Shown here in pieces: positions 20,227 to 20,328 of a stretch of 20,328 nt of DNA. Source of the stretch: an uncultured Massilia sp. (lineage in GTDB: Bacteria > Pseudomonadota > Gammaproteobacteria > Burkholderiales > Burkholderiaceae). The position numbers and the translations under genes are program-made. Every line of letters starts with the position of its first letter. Position 1 is the first letter of the stretch. The stretch lies in NCBI GenBank assembly GCA_946886065.1, contig CAMPHU010000070.1, forward strand, positions 1-20,328, read 5' to 3'. The notes under the pieces are model-generated. The model had not been told where the DNA came from, did no database searches, and saw only the letters and a list, made by a program, of their open reading frames with translations.

Positions 20227-20328
20227 TGACGACCCAAGACGCCCCGACCGCCACTACGCCTGCCGCCCGGCCCGCCGCTCCTTCGCCGCTCCGAGTCCCG
20301 CGTGACGCCGGCGAGCGCATCGCCTGGC
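20223..20328 (+). CDS. Start of the next operon gene (partial, unidentified)
   Basis: ATG at 20223-20225 overlaps the PIG-L stop (ATGA) and opens a frame of 35 codons to the window edge; a second ATG follows at once (20226). The visible N-terminus is Thr/Ala/Pro-rich (MMTTQDAPTATTPAARPAAP), then LRVPRDAGERIAW. The overlap and position make it a likely further member of the glycan operon. Too little is present to name a family. The RVPRDAGERIAW segment is compatible with the start of a folded cytoplasmic enzyme, but this is a guess. Confidence 0.6.
   Translation, partial: MMTTQDAPTATTPAARPAAPSPLRVPRDAGERIAW

Noticed and set aside
1..20328. tRNA/rRNA genes, CRISPR arrays, insertion sequences, attachment sites, origins
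   Set aside because: No cloverleaf with a CCA-type end, regularly spaced repeat series, transposase or integrase motif was recognised. The two tandem repeats found are short and unspaced.

Overview
The window looks like a chromosomal segment of a high-G+C betaproteobacterium, most likely Oxalobacteraceae (Massilia/Duganella-like). This is inferred from the protein families (DnaE, a short TrhO with a C-terminal Cys-pair module, DUF4214 proteins, a Wzm/Wzt glycan cluster) and the very G+C-rich third codon positions. No taxonomic marker such as rRNA is present, so the assignment stays an inference.

Layout. (1) 1-3430 is a housekeeping edge: the N-terminal two thirds of dnaE on the minus strand, running off the left end, and divergently trhO (tRNA U34 hydroxylase) on the plus strand. 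(2) 3431-4159 holds a tandem repeat over the trhO stop, convergent hairpins, and a minus-strand gene for a small DUF4214 protein. (3) 4398-8858, minus strand, is a complete type I secretion operon in the order ABC transporter, HlyD adaptor, TolC-like outer-membrane factor (4-base overlap, then 1-base gap). It is preceded by a near-perfect CRP-type palindrome placed as in a class II activated promoter. The DUF4214 protein lies directly downstream, has no signal peptide and ends in an acidic-then-hydrophobic tail, so it is the obvious candidate cargo. (4) 9097-9648, minus strand, encodes a monoheme c-type cytochrome with a candidate promoter whose spacer is a 12-bp palindrome. (5) 9911 to the right end, plus strand, is one tightly packed glycan operon of at least ten genes: Wzm permease, Wzt ATPase with C-terminal glycan-binding extension, a DUF4214-FkbM methyltransferase fusion, a second FkbM methyltransferase with a coiled-coil tail, a 978-residue protein with two GT4-type glycosyltransferase units, a GtrB-like polyprenyl-phosphate glycosyltransferase, a GtrA-like membrane protein, a GNAT acyltransferase, a PIG-L deacetylase, and the start of another gene.

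How the genes may work together. The glycan genes fit an ABC-transporter-dependent O-antigen or other surface polysaccharide: the tandem glycosyltransferase polymerises, the FkbM enzymes methylate (possibly capping the chain), Wzt-C reads the finished chain and Wzm exports it. GtrB/GtrA may add lipid-carrier-dependent side groups, and PIG-L plus GNAT may remove an N-acetyl group and replace it with another acyl group. The most unusual link is the DUF4214 module, which occurs both in the putative secreted protein next to the secretion operon and fused to a methyltransferase in the glycan operon. This suggests, without proving it, that the secreted protein and the surface glycan belong to one cell-envelope system.

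No RNA genes, CRISPR arrays, insertion sequences or attachment sites were recognised. No stretch longer than 300 bases lacks a gene; the five larger gaps are described individually.
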